The position numbers and the translations under genes were made by a program. A DNA stretch of 64,000 nt from Candidatus Vicinibacter proximus (GTDB lineage Bacteria > Bacteroidota > Bacteroidia > Chitinophagales > Saprospiraceae). The notes beneath the pieces are model-generated. The model did not search any database. It saw only the letters and a list, made by a program, of their open reading frames with translations, and had not been told where the DNA came from. The stretch lies in contig JADJOE010000002.1 in the NCBI GenBank assembly GCA_016713905.1, positions 434,001 through 498,000 of the forward strand, read 5' to 3'. Below, piece after piece: positions 18,664-27,843 of this stretch (position 1 is its first letter; the number at the start of each line of letters is the position of its first letter).

Positions 18664-19045
18664 TTATTTTAAGGTATGGTTGTGGATAATTTTCCATTTC
18701 TCATTTTCCTAAATTAAAACATTTGTTTCCTCCAATAATAAACTTGTTCACTACCGTCGGGGTCATAAGCTCCCCAATTGTGGCAAATAACAATTGCTGT
18801 GTCCCCATATAATTGAATTTGTAGTCGCATTTCTTGAAAAAAGTGAACTTTGGTTCGTGATCAACTTAATGACCAATCAAATTCATCTTTATCAACCTTT
18901 TTATCATAAATGCGATTTGGACTTGAAAGAAGAATAAGTCTAAATCACAATAGATCAAAGTAAAGCAAGTTTCTTTGTCCTTGCGCAAAAAGGCCTCGTT
19001 TCAAGCTTTTACAATCGCAAGAATTTCTTTCTCTTCGTTTGTCAA
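18664..19045 (-). pseudogene. SnoaL/DUF4440-like (NTF2 fold) protein, decayed
   Basis: Minus-strand pieces in different frames: LTNEEKEILAIVKA, a stop, NEAFLRKDKETCF, then a shifted frame with LQIQLYGDTAIVICHNWGAY and DPDGSEQVYYWRKQMF, then EKWKIIHNHTLK. Together these follow the order of NTF2-like DUF4440 proteins. At least two frameshifts and two stops. No function expected. Confidence 0.6.
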
Positions 19046-19104
19046 ATATTTAATTTTTTTGATTAAATGTATTGTCTAAACTTGACTTCCTTCTAACAGT
19101 TGTA

Positions 19105-19632
19105 TTATCCTGCATTAACATAAGCAGACTTAATCCATTCCAATACTTCAATATCAATTTCGTCTATGCTTGCAATACTTATTTTGTGCGTGCACATGGC
19201 ATTTGGCTTTTCCAACTCTAATTTACCCTCTGGTTGTTGTCCTTTTAAAATTATGCCAATTTCAAAACGAGTCTTTGTTGCGGGATTAAGGGTCGCAAAT
19301 TGCTTTTTACGAACCAAACTTACATATGTTTTTTTTGGAGAAATTTGAATATCCTTTCCGAAAGTCAATATTTTTGAAATCAATTCATCGTAAATTGTTT
19401 TTAAGGACTCCTTTCCCTTATACTGATTATTTAATAAATCCATGTCATCTATGGACGCTGCATCAGTTTTTTTTGCTTTCAACGCCACAAAATTTGCGAA
19501 ACCATATGAAAACCCATGCTCAGCTTTTAAATAATTTATGATATCTGAATGCTTTTCAATTTTGGATTGATTCACTACTTTAATCCAATGTTCTAATGGT
19601 TTTCCTGTTTTCTCAATTAATCCTTTTTCCAT
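19105..19632 (-). CDS. DUF4287/DUF5655 domain protein
   Basis: 175 residues. N-terminal MEKGLIEKTGKPLEHWIKVV with AEHGFSYGFANFVALKA is DUF4287. The second half, with KGKESLKTIYDELISKI, is DUF5655, an uncharacterised transport-like domain. Cytosolic. Third gene of a tight run with the AraC and DUF1761 genes (13-base gap to DUF1761). Confidence 0.8.
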   Translation of the reverse strand: MEKGLIEKTGKPLEHWIKVVNQSKIEKHSDIINYLKAEHGFSYGFANFVALKAKKTDAASIDDMDLLNNQYKGKESLKTIYDELISKILTFGKDIQISPKKTYVSLVRKKQFATLNPATKTRFEIGIILKGQQPEGKLELEKPNAMCTHKISIASIDEIDIEVLEWIKSAYVNAG

Positions 19633-19645
19633 TTTTCAATTACTT

Positions 19646-20053
19646 TTATTTCCAAGCACCTAAAATGAGCCCCATGAGCGTAAACGATACAACCATATAA
19701 CCCCCATTGATTAAAACATATTTTACCGGTCTGTTTTCAAATAAAGCGACAATTGCTATTGCAAACGCGACCCATCCCAAACCAGTCATAAAGCCAGCAA
19801 TGGCTCCGAATGTTACATTTTCGTCTCCGATAAACATTGCCAGATTAGCCGACATAATCAGAGAGAAAAGAAACGATAGCCCAAATACCATTGGCATATT
19901 TCGCTTCTTTAAGTCGTCCTTTGTGAAGTTATTGGCAACCATCCAAGGTTTTTCGAAAACGGAATACCATACTCCACCAATCATAAAGGTGGATAAAGCT
20001 GCAAGAATTATGGCGAGCCAGTTAAGATTTTGAATTGTTTGTGTAAAGTCCAT
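19646..20053 (-). CDS. DUF1761 membrane protein
   Basis: 135 residues from MDFTQT with four predicted membrane helices. IGGVWYSVFEKPWM (about 24-37) and the GLGWVAFAIAIVALFENRP segment are typical of DUF1761. Function unknown. Lies 62 bases after the AraC regulator gene and 13 before the DUF4287 gene, so probably one operon. An upstream start at 20095 is possible. Confidence 0.8.
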   Translation of the reverse strand: MDFTQTIQNLNWLAIILAALSTFMIGGVWYSVFEKPWMVANNFTKDDLKKRNMPMVFGLSFLFSLIMSANLAMFIGDENVTFGAIAGFMTGLGWVAFAIAIVALFENRPVKYVLINGGYMVVSFTLMGLILGAWK

Positions 20054-20115
20054 TTTTGTAACACTTAAATATGTCGCAAAAGTAAATGCACCCATAAAGG
20101 TGAAATAGTAAAAAA

Positions 20116-20946
20116 TTAACCTTTTTTGTCTAATGGGAAAAAGTTTGTTTGTTCTTTAGGAAACTCCCTTTTTATAAAATCCTTTGGATTGAAACCTGAA
20201 AAAAGGAAAAACTCTTTAATAAAGTGAGATTGATCTGAATAATCACAACTGTATGCTACGTCTGTCCATGATATTTTTTCTTTTTCATTAAGCTTTTTCA
20301 AGATTTCATTGAACCGCAATATGCGATGAAAATATTTTGGAGTTAGTCCAACATACTTTTTGAAATGTACAATCAACTGTTTTTGAGTAGCAGGATAGCT
20401 GTCAATAACTTTTTTCAAGTTGGAGACAGGTTCCTTTTGAAGTCGTTCTATAAAAGCTAATAAGTGTTCAGGTGCATTTTTTTTGTAGTCATACCTTTCT
20501 TCTAACCAATTTGAAACAAGATTAAATTTTGCTTGCGGATTTTCTGCAATCAAAATTTCCTCTCTCAATTTTATAATTTCAGTTCCAAATATTTCTTTTG
20601 CGGATACTACTTTATCATTCAGCTCTTGAATGGGACAATGTAAAAAAGGGAATGCCCCTGCGGGTTTAAACTGAATGGCGAGCATTTCAGATTGTTGATG
20701 TGCAGATATAGAAATAAATTTTCTATGTGTACCCGAAATCCAAACTTTTGTATAGGTCTCTAGTGGTCTTAATGTCTTATTATCAAAAGTATTTCGTGGA
20801 ATATTATCTAATTCAAAAACTACAAAGACATGTCCTGTGGGGACAATTCTTTCTATCGAATGATTGGGATTGAGTCCCTTAAAATACAAAACAGACTCAA
20901 TGTGATCTTTAAGTTTAGTCGGAAGCTGATATTGTTCAAAAATCAT
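20116..20946 (-). CDS. AraC family transcriptional regulator
   Basis: 276 residues. The N-terminal half (to about 150) is a DUF6597-type sensor (PTGHVFVVFELDN, WISGTHRKFISI). The C-terminal half carries the double helix-turn-helix: ATQKQLIVHFKKYVGLTPKY then ISWTDVAYSCDYSDQSHFIK and FNPKDFI. First gene of a run with DUF1761 and DUF4287 genes, which it probably regulates (inference). Confidence 0.85.
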   Translation of the reverse strand: MIFEQYQLPTKLKDHIESVLYFKGLNPNHSIERIVPTGHVFVVFELDNIPRNTFDNKTLRPLETYTKVWISGTHRKFISISAHQQSEMLAIQFKPAGAFPFLHCPIQELNDKVVSAKEIFGTEIIKLREEILIAENPQAKFNLVSNWLEERYDYKKNAPEHLLAFIERLQKEPVSNLKKVIDSYPATQKQLIVHFKKYVGLTPKYFHRILRFNEILKKLNEKEKISWTDVAYSCDYSDQSHFIKEFFLFSGFNPKDFIKREFPKEQTNFFPLDKKG

Positions 20947-21023
20947 ATTATATAATCGACGATATCATGTCGGTATTTTTGCATCAGGTTATTTAATTTG
21001 TGGGGTGGTCTTATCATGACCGG

Positions 21024-21149
21024 TAACACTTTGTGGCCTGGCGTTCGTGCTAACTCGAAGCCATAAGCTTTCCACCAGGACAAAATTACCTCGATAGAGG
21101 CAACTTTCCTAACCTAAAAAACCAACATGACGCCAAGGTGCCGTCAGCG
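21024..21149 (-). repeat. attC site
   Basis: Ends TAACA and GTCAGCG. GGCCTGGCGTTCGTG pairs with CATGACGCCAAGGTGCC. First good attC after a 6-kb attC-poor stretch. Confidence 0.7.
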
Positions 21150-21156
21150 ATTCGGT

Positions 21157-21672
21157 CTATTCCCTTTTTAATTCCCATCGCCAAATTAATCCATCTTCAG
21201 GATCTATTATTTCTGATACTTTGTTAAATCCCAAGCATATTAAAATATTTGTTGAAGCATTTTCAAAAGGTAAGGTGTGGGCAATGATCATTTTCACATG
21301 GTCAAACTTAAATGCATTAGATACTAGTCCTTTCGCTATTTCTGTACCTAGACCCTTTTGCCTATATTCTGAAATAACTTCATAACCAATTTCTACATTT
21401 CCCTCTGGTGTCGGACTGCCCTTATAACCACAGCTGCCAATTAATTTTTTGTCCTCTTTATGTATTGGAAAATAGGTCCACCACCCATTCTCGTTTTCAT
21501 TTTGAGATATCTTTGTCAAAGAAAATTCTATGGGTGCCAAGCCAAATTCTGTCCAAGGTTCCATCACTGAAACATTTAAGTTTATGGAAAGAAATGATGC
21601 TCCCTTTATTGCACTGGACAATATTTCTTTATTACCCGAAATAAGTATTAAATTTTTAGTCTCAATCTTCAT
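21157..21672 (-). CDS. GNAT family N-acetyltransferase (RimJ/RimL type)
   Basis: 171 residues from MKIETK. Contains KKLIGSCGYKGSP, EIGYEVISEYRQKGLGTEIA (acetyl-CoA-binding Q-x-x-G-x-G loop) and HTLPFENASTNILICLGF, the usual RimJ/RimL-type order. Transfers acetyl from acetyl-CoA to an unknown amine, possibly a protein N-terminus or small molecule. Single-gene cassette between attC sites at 21024 and 21713. Confidence 0.85.
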   Translation of the reverse strand: MKIETKNLILISGNKEILSSAIKGASFLSINLNVSVMEPWTEFGLAPIEFSLTKISQNENENGWWTYFPIHKEDKKLIGSCGYKGSPTPEGNVEIGYEVISEYRQKGLGTEIAKGLVSNAFKFDHVKMIIAHTLPFENASTNILICLGFNKVSEIIDPEDGLIWRWELKRE

Positions 21673-21712
21673 AAAAATAATGCACACTGTTTTATTTGTC
21701 AAGTCTAAACCC

Positions 21713-21805
21713 TAATGTTTTTGGACTTGGCGAAGGTGGGGTTTAGAAAGTACTAAAACTCAAATTTAGTACAAAAGTCCTACTTTTGCAAAATCCTTGT
21801 TAGCG
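21713..21805 (-). repeat. attC site
   Basis: 93 bp. TTTTTGGACTTGGCGAAGG pairs with CCTACTTTTGCAAAATCC. Ends TAATG and GTTAGCG. Confidence 0.8.
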
Positions 21806-21828
21806 GTTCGGGCATCTTGGCTTCAATG

Positions 21829-22668
21829 TCATATTTTTTTTGCAATCAAAATCAATTCAGGTTCTTTAACGGTCAGTGAAATTATTTTTTCGTTCTCCAA
21901 TTGAAAAGAAATTTCGACTGAAGGCGCACCATTGTAAGTAAAAGTATGGTTGCCAATTTTTAATAAGGAACCACCAAACATACCAAGTTTTCCAAACAGA
22001 AGTCTTTTCTGACTATTTACTTTTACGGTAAAGCCATCAAATTCACCTTCTCCATATTTGTAATCACCAGCATATTTTTGCTTTTCAGTTTCATTCATTA
22101 CTTGGTATTCCTGACCATCAGCATCTCCCAATTTGTTTAAATAATCAATTAATCGGATTGATTTCTTTGACTTACTATTTCCATTCTTGACATGCTGTAG
22201 TAAACTAATACCGTGTGGACCTAATGTTTTTTGCAAACCAGGCATAAATTCAATCATAGATTTGACTGTTTCATAAGCACCTAACATTGCAAAAGTAAAA
22301 ATATCAGGCCTTGCTCCTTTTGATAATAAATACTGCACGATATCTTTACGACCAACATGCGAAGCGGCACCAATGGCTGTTTCCCAGTCACCAAACCCCC
22401 AATCCCAGGTAGCCCGGGCTAATTCGGGTCTCTTGTTTACAAGTTCTTTTAGCCTGTCTAAATTGAAATGAGAAACTCCAACTACCTCGCTCGTTATTTC
22501 TTCGATTATAGCTGGATATCGTTTGGGTTCTTTTAAATCATTGGTATTACTTTCATTAATGTTAAATATGTTTTTTGCACGTATTACATTATGAATAGGT
22601 AAAATTAAAAGTCCTAAAACTGAACTTTTTATCAAAACTCTTCTTGAAAACGCATTCTGATTTTCCAT
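21829..22668 (-). CDS. Tat-type exported ankyrin-repeat protein
   Basis: 279 residues. N-terminal SRRVLIKSSVLGLLILP resembles a twin-arginine signal. WETAIGAASHVGRKDIVQYL and SKGARPDIFTFAMLGAYETV are ankyrin-like repeats (about 95-135). The C-terminal 90 residues (YAGDYKYGEGEFDGFTVKVN) are a lipocalin- or DUF3471-like beta domain. Probably periplasmic; partner unknown. Single-gene cassette. Confidence 0.75.
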   Translation of the reverse strand: MENQNAFSRRVLIKSSVLGLLILPIHNVIRAKNIFNINESNTNDLKEPKRYPAIIEEITSEVVGVSHFNLDRLKELVNKRPELARATWDWGFGDWETAIGAASHVGRKDIVQYLLSKGARPDIFTFAMLGAYETVKSMIEFMPGLQKTLGPHGISLLQHVKNGNSKSKKSIRLIDYLNKLGDADGQEYQVMNETEKQKYAGDYKYGEGEFDGFTVKVNSQKRLLFGKLGMFGGSLLKIGNHTFTYNGAPSVEISFQLENEKIISLTVKEPELILIAKKI

Positions 22669-22734
22669 GTTTTTAAAGAGATAATCCTTTTTCTATATTT
22701 TTTAGATTTATTCACGTTTCTTTTGCCTGATAAC

Positions 22735-22888
22735 TAACGATTTGCAGCTTCAAAAATTGGGCGATTTCGACTTGTTCTGACCACAGTGTCCAGTAAGCAA
22801 TAAACTATCATCCAAGCAGAATCTTTGATTGAAGCTCAAAGCTTGATTTAACGACAGAACCGCCAATTTCTTTTATCTGGTGTTATAA
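22735..22888 (-). repeat. attC site
   Basis: AGCTTCAAAAATTGGGCGAT pairs with ACCGCCAATTTCTTTTATCT. Ends TAACG and GTTATAA. Confidence 0.8.
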
Positions 22889-22897
22889 CCAGTTTTT

Positions 22898-23251
22898 CTA
22901 TCCGTCAATTTTGCACAACCTGTAAAAAGTCAGTCCTTTTCGAGATTTGGCTACATGTCCATTTTCTAAAAATGTCCAAACATTGTGAAACTTCTTATCA
23001 GAGCTATTGTCTTTTAAGAATACTTTTTTACCTTTTGATGTCCAATTGCCTTTAATAACTATCTTTTTATCCGTATTAGACAAGTCCTGGTAAAAAAAAG
23101 TGTTGTCTGAATGCAGAGTCAACTTTATTTGGGAAGGGTCTGATCCTGAAACACCATATGTCCCGATAAACTCGTTTGTGTTCTTTTCAGTAAACGAGGA
23201 CAAAAAAATAATGGTCATCCATGTGGCCAGAAATTTAATTGATTTTGTCAT
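22898..23251 (-). CDS. Small exported lipocalin-like protein
   Basis: 117 residues; signal peptide to about 20 (IIFLSSFTE). Short beta-strand-rich body with GTYGVSG, LTLHSDNTFFYQD, KGNWTSKGKKVFLKD and GLTFYRL, the pattern of small lipocalin-like/META-type domains. Function unknown. One cassette between attC sites. Confidence 0.65.
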   Translation of the reverse strand: MTKSIKFLATWMTIIFLSSFTEKNTNEFIGTYGVSGSDPSQIKLTLHSDNTFFYQDLSNTDKKIVIKGNWTSKGKKVFLKDNSSDKKFHNVWTFLENGHVAKSRKGLTFYRLCKIDG

Positions 23252-23302
23252 GTTGATTAAGTTTTGGATTGCTTATTGTTTGTCTTAAAATAGGTTTAAC
23301 GT

Positions 23303-23457
23303 AAAGCGGGTAAATTTTAGTGCCTGCCTCCAAGATGTTATAAATGTACCAATCTCCGGCGAAATATTAAAATGCAAAATGACGGGCATTGAATTTGCTT
23401 ACTTTTAAAAGCTGTAAGAGGGTACCTAGTTTAAACCCAGCTCTACCTCCTGCTGAT
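23303..23457 (-). repeat. attC-like site, weak
   Basis: TTAACGTAAAGCGGGTAAAT on the left can pair with TTTAAACCCAGCTCTACC on the right. R'' would be GCTGATA. Spacing fits, sequence is degenerate. Confidence 0.35.
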
Positions 23458-23466
23458 AAAAAAGGA

Positions 23467-24024
23467 TTAGTGTGAATTCCTTTCTTCATATACTTTTTTT
23501 GTCAGCCTGTATTGAATAACATCTTTATAAACTCCGTCAATTTTATAATGTTCTTTCATTTCAGCTTCCTTTATCATGTTGTTTTTTAACATTACCTTCC
23601 CTGATGACAAATTGTCCGGGTAGTGTGTTGCATAAATTTTGTTAAGGTGCAATGTCTCGAAGCTAACTTTTAAAATGGCTGCCAACGCTTCTGTCGCAAT
23701 TCCCTTTCCCCAAAAAGGTTCTGCAATCCAATAACCGAATTGAGCGTGGTTGTTCACTTTTTCCAGGTGGTAACCAATCTCGCCAATTAATTCTTCGCTG
23801 TCTTATAGCAAGATGGCAAAAACGTAACGATCTTTGTTTTTAAATCCCTGAAGAACAAAATTCATTCTAAAAATAGCATCGTCCTCAAGATAAGGGTAAG
23901 GTATATTGATAATTCGATCCGAGATGTTTTTATTGTTGCAATATTTTAACAAGGCAGGCATGTCGCTTGGTCGGATTTTCCTTAACTTCAATTTATCTGA
24001 AATTAATTCTGGGAACTCTGTCAT
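23467..24024 (-). pseudogene. GNAT acetyltransferase (RimJ/RimL type) with in-frame TAA
   Basis: From MTEFPELI the frame reads RPSDMPALLKYCNN and YVFAILL, then TAA near 23803, then in the same frame DSEELIGEIGYHLEK and GYWIAEPFWGKGIATEAL (acetyl-CoA loop), HYPDNLSSGKVMLKNN. The 186-codon length is that of a normal RimJ/RimL-type enzyme. A single GAA-to-TAA type change explains the break. The C-terminal part alone lacks strands needed for the fold. Confidence 0.8.
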
Positions 24025-24106
24025 GCTTGTTCTTCTTTTGCTTTAGAGATTTTTCTTACAAAGATATTGTTTATGTCCACTGAAATGTCTGTATATCTCT
24101 TAGTTG

Positions 24107-24203
24107 TTACGGTTTGACGATTTGACGGATTTCTGGCAATAAAATTCAATAGAATTTTCCATTTATCAAATCCACCACCATTTTATCAAACCCATTTTAC
24201 GTG
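24107..24203 (-). repeat. attC site
   Basis: GGTTTGACGATTTGACGG pairs with CCACCATTTTATCAAACCC. Ends TTACG and TTTACGT. Confidence 0.7.
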
Positions 24204-24221
24204 CTGGCGTTTGCTCGGTTG

Positions 24222-24524
24222 TCATAGTTTTGTTCCTTGAATTAAAATTGATGCCTTTATAGATTGGTCTTTTAAGTGCAAAAACTTCTTTCTATCTTCG
24301 TCTTGCAGGAAGTTGTCAAAATCTTGTTGTGCTTGAAATTCTACAAGATGAATTTCGTAAGGTTTGTCTATATTATTTTCTATATATGAGTTTTCTTTTG
24401 GTCTAACCCGTATTAAAAGTTTTCCATTATATTTTAAAATTATTGGAATAGCTATGTTTTCAAATTCATCAAAAACTTTTTCCTGTCCTTTATTAATGTA
24501 GATTAATTGAGTTATAAAAATCAT
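24222..24524 (-). CDS. DUF1330 family protein
   Basis: 100 residues, cytosolic, a dimeric alpha-beta barrel type fold by family. IYINKGQEKVFDEFENIAIP, LLIRVRP and EIHLVEFQAQQDFDNFLQ follow the DUF1330 pattern. Function unknown, possibly a small oxygenase-like protein. It sits 28 bases after the cupin gene; both lie between attC sites, so this is a two-gene cassette. Confidence 0.7.
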   Translation of the reverse strand: MIFITQLIYINKGQEKVFDEFENIAIPIILKYNGKLLIRVRPKENSYIENNIDKPYEIHLVEFQAQQDFDNFLQDEDRKKFLHLKDQSIKASILIQGTKL

Positions 24525-24552
24525 TTACTTTTAGTTTTTATTTTCTCCAAAT

Positions 24553-24891
24553 CTATTTTAAAAAATCTCCGTCAATAATAAGAAGTTTTACACCATTTTC
24601 AGAAACTGAACGATGTGAACTAAGTTCGTCAGACACGACATAGGTTTTACCTTTTGTAAGTCTAATTTTTTCACCTGTGCTAAGTTCGATGATAAATTCT
24701 CCGTCTAAACAATGTACAACATGTCCTTTTTGACACCAATGGTCTGCTAAATATCCATTTGAATATTCTACCAGCCGCATTCTAAGTCCAGCAAATTGAA
24801 TGGTTTGCCAATATGCTACACCTCTTTCTCCCTTATATTCAACTTTTTGAATGGAAGTCCAGTCTATTGTCTGAAATGGTAAATAACTCAT
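24553..24891 (-). CDS. DHCW-motif cupin-fold protein
   Basis: 112 residues. Single cupin: GYLADHWCQKGHVVHCLDGE (about 46-65) carries the DHWC..GHV..C motif that names the family, followed by GKTYVVSDELSSHRSVSE. Metal binding by the His/Glu set is expected. Enzymatic role unknown. Shares a cassette with the DUF1330 gene. Confidence 0.8.
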   Translation of the reverse strand: MSYLPFQTIDWTSIQKVEYKGERGVAYWQTIQFAGLRMRLVEYSNGYLADHWCQKGHVVHCLDGEFIIELSTGEKIRLTKGKTYVVSDELSSHRSVSENGVKLLIIDGDFLK

Positions 24892-24925
24892 TTTTTTAAT
24901 CTTTTAATTGTTGTTAGTTTATCTG

Positions 24926-25066
24926 CAACGCCTGCAGGTGAAGGTTTCTGCCTTGCTATGCTGAGGAATTCAAGCTACAAATGCTCAATTCAATACAAAT
25001 GTTCAATTGAGTTCTCCTATTCAAATTTACAACAAAAGCCTAACTATCAGATCGCCGATGTTAGCG
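24926..25066 (-). repeat. attC site, diverged
   Basis: Ends CAACG and GTTAGCG with attC spacing. Arm pairing (AGGTGAAGGTTTCTGCC with CTATCAGATCGCCGATG) is weak. Confidence 0.5.
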
Positions 25067-25107
25067 CCTCTCATTTTACGAAAAATTGTCAAGTTAGGCA
25101 AAGTTAT

Positions 25108-25686
25108 TTAATGGAATTTCTGCCCTCTTGCGAGCATTTCAATAATTTCTTTCATTCGCTTTTCTCTGGTTTCCTGTTTTTTTGCAGTCTGCAGGCGAAA
25201 TCCAATGGAGAAAAGATTGGTCTTGTTGAGACCCTTATAAAACGCTTCTGCTTTTTTATTCTTGCGGAGCTCTTTTAGAAAGTCTTCAGGTATAGTCATT
25301 TTGCTTGGGGAGTCGTATGCCTTTTCCCAATTACCATTTTCTTTGGCTTTATCGATAGCTTTTAATCCTGCAGGTTTCATTCTTCCTGCCTCGATTAATC
25401 TTTGGACATGTCCAATATTTATTTTAGACCAAATACTCTTGTCTCTTCTGGGACAAAATTTTTGCAGATATGCCAGTTCGTCAAATGTTTTTTTTTGACC
25501 ATCAATCCACCCATAGCAAAGCGCTACATCCAATGCTTCTGCATAGCTGATGGTCTTTATCCCGGAATCTTTCTTGAATATTTTGAGCCAAAGTCCATTT
25601 AAATTGTCCTGATTCTTTTCGAGCCAGGTTTCAAATGTTTCGGCGGTTTTGAATTCTATGATTGGAATAGTATTTAATAAACTCAT
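25108..25686 (-). CDS. YdeI/OmpD-associated family protein
   Basis: 192 residues, cytosolic. Hallmarks: GLWLKIFKKDSGI, SYAEALDVALCYGWIDGQKK, FCPRRDKSIWSKINIGHVQR and the C-terminal GFRLQTAKKQETREKRMKEI. The family is linked to bacteriocin or cationic-peptide tolerance in some reports, but its mechanism is unclear. Complete length. Its downstream attC is the diverged one at 24926; its upstream attC is interrupted by the IS3 element. Confidence 0.85.
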   Translation of the reverse strand: MSLLNTIPIIEFKTAETFETWLEKNQDNLNGLWLKIFKKDSGIKTISYAEALDVALCYGWIDGQKKTFDELAYLQKFCPRRDKSIWSKINIGHVQRLIEAGRMKPAGLKAIDKAKENGNWEKAYDSPSKMTIPEDFLKELRKNKKAEAFYKGLNKTNLFSIGFRLQTAKKQETREKRMKEIIEMLARGQKFH

Positions 25687-25766
25687 CTTACTGTGGTTTT
25701 TTCCTGTGTATGCTTGTCATAAGCGCTATTTGGCTTTGTGTTCGTTGTGGAATGAAAGGCTTTAAG

Positions 25767-27223
25767 TGTCTTGTCCTAAAATAGTCTTACACAAAATCAT
25801 TGTAAATATGAATAAATTAATTGTAAAAATGTAGATAAATATTTTACTTAGGAGAACCAATATCGAATAATCCAATAGATGATTTCGAATGGCTGTATAA
25901 AGCTTGAGATCTGGAAAAAGTACACGCAAAGGATGAAGAGCATGGTCAATTGTTAAGATGAATGAAGATGTTAGGTTATTCTGTCTCAGGAAGGCCAATT
26001 AGCGTTAAATTAAGTCATATCAAGACAGATATGGCAGCTAAAATAAAGAAAGTTAAACTTATTAAGGCCTCCGAAGCATCCTCTGAAAATCTTCAATTAA
26101 GAAAATAAGATTTGAATTAGAAAAACAACTGAAGGGTGCAGAACTTAAAGCAATTGCATTTTCTATAATGGTTAATATTGCAGTGAAAGAATTCTAAATT
26201 CCAATTAGAAAAAAGCTAAATACCAAGCCCTAGAGACTATGAAAAGTAATTCTAGACACATAGGATTAGCCAAGTTATGTAGATAGTTTGGTATGAGCAG
26301 ACAGGCTTATTATAAATATAACTAGAAAATTATATCAACTGCCATAGAGGTAAAAATGATTTTAAAGAAGGTAAAATGTATAAGGCAAGATTATCATAGA
26401 ATGGCCTCTAGAAAGCGCTATGAAATGCTTCAGCCATTTATATTAGAACAACATATAAAGATAGATAGAGATGGTCAATTTGACTTGCTTTTATCCATTA
26501 ATCTGTTGGTGAGAAAAGGTAAACGGAAGATAAAAACAACAAATTCATATTACAGACTGAGGAAATATTCCAATCTAATCCGGGAGATGAATCCAACAGC
26601 TATTAAACAACTATGTTTAAGCAATATTATTAACTACTGCAAGTTAAAGCAGGGACATCTAAAAATTAGTTTAATTATGGACTCATATTCTCATAAATTT
26701 GTAGGTTACCATGTAGGAGAAACAATGGAAACAATTGAAAGCATACATGCATCAGAAATGGCCTTATCTAAAATAAAATCAGAAGACCATATGAATTTAA
26801 TACACCATAGTGTTAGAGGAATTCAATATATTAGTCAAGCTTATGTAAAGCTATTGCAGGATTACAAGATTCAAATAAGCATGACTGAGAATGGAGATCC
26901 TTTAGAAAATGCAGTAGCAGAAAGATTAACAGTATTATCAAAGAGGAATACTTAGATACTTATGAAGTAAAAAATCTAAAGGATGTTAAGATTTTGCTTA
27001 AAAAAGCAATTGACTTATAACAATAAAAGACCACATTTAGATATTGGAAACTTTTCACCTGAAGAAATTCTTCAATCAAAAGACCAATTAAATACAAAAA
27101 TTATGGAAGAACCATTTTCAAAAACAAACTACATTTTTAGACCAATTTAAAGGACTAAGAAACAAGTGTAAACTAAGAGCAGGATATATTTATTAACCTG
27201 AAAACTTTTTTTAGGACGAGACA
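25767..27223 (+). mobile_element. IS3-family insertion sequence, decayed
   Basis: Starts TGTCTTGTCCTAAAATAGTC and ends TTTTTTAGGACGAGACA, imperfect terminal inverted repeats 1457 bp apart. The interior encodes the broken transposase below. No clear target duplication. The sequence right after it (27224) is the right half of an attC, so it landed in or next to a cassette recombination site, with loss of the left half. Confidence 0.75.
25990..27150 (+). pseudogene. IS3-family transposase (OrfA end and OrfB), degenerate
   Basis: OrfA tail: LEKQLKGAELKAIAFSIMVN. OrfB from about 26248: RHIGLAKLC..FGMSRQAYY, ending in a stop, then 26356-26955 open with an rve-type integrase core (SLIMDSYSHKFVGYHVGE, HHSVRGIQYIS, ISMTENGDPLENAVAERL) and a shifted tail YNNKRPHLDIGNFSPEEI. 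DDE residues: D of IMDSYS, D replaced by V in HHSVRG (normally HHSDRG), E of NAVAERL. Many stops and substitutions; inactive. Confidence 0.85.
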
Positions 27224-27291
27224 AACTTGATATGAAGAACAAAGCTTCATTTAACCATTGAACCGCCAATTTCTTGTAGCTGCTGTTATGC
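27224..27291 (-). repeat. Right half of an attC
   Basis: ACCGCCAATTTCTTGTAGCTGCTGTTATGC region matches the right arms of the sites at 29736 and 46297. The left arm was lost with the IS3 insertion. Confidence 0.65.
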
Positions 27292-27843
27292 GGTCTTGCT
27301 TTCTTCATTGATCACTTTTGAATTATTATTTACTTCCATATTCTCCTTCAATTTAATGTTATCCTCAATTATATCTTATTGAATTAAGTAAAACCTGTAA
27401 TAAGGGTTTAAAAACTTTCTGAGCAACGAGATCAGGAAGTTTTGAGTAACGGGTAATTTTCAATTTATAAAACCAAAAGATTCGATATGTGCAAACAAAC
27501 ATCTATTTTCAGTTTCCTCACAGATGAATCCTACCTTGGGGAAGGGAGGAGTTACCGCTTCAATTATCCAACCATTCTCGCTTTTTTTTATAGCAGATGT
27601 GGTCAATATATTTTAAAAACATTTCCCACTTATACAATGTCCAAAATAGACTTATTCGCCAATTTGCATGCCACCTGTAACTTTCACATATTTTTTATAA
27701 TTGGTGTTTCATTTTGTAAAATTTATTTTAAGATTCAAAACCAGTCAAATAATCGACCTGGTGTACAATTTATAGCCATTGAATGTTCAAGATTTATCAT
27801 CCATAAATCTCGATATTAGTTTTTAGTGGTTCATATCTTGCGA
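27292..27843. other. Decayed coding sequence, unrecognised
   Basis: The minus strand near 27473-27640 reads YIDHICYKKSENGWIIEAVT and PPFPKVGFICEETENRCLFA, flanked by stops in all frames. It looks like an old gene between the attC half-site and the TauE/SafE remnant but cannot be assigned. The plus-strand open frame here (27487-27819) is probably chance. Confidence 0.35.

Noticed and set aside
25762..25998. Minus-strand 78-codon frame
   Set aside because: It overlaps the IS3 left end and OrfA remnant and has no recognisable features.
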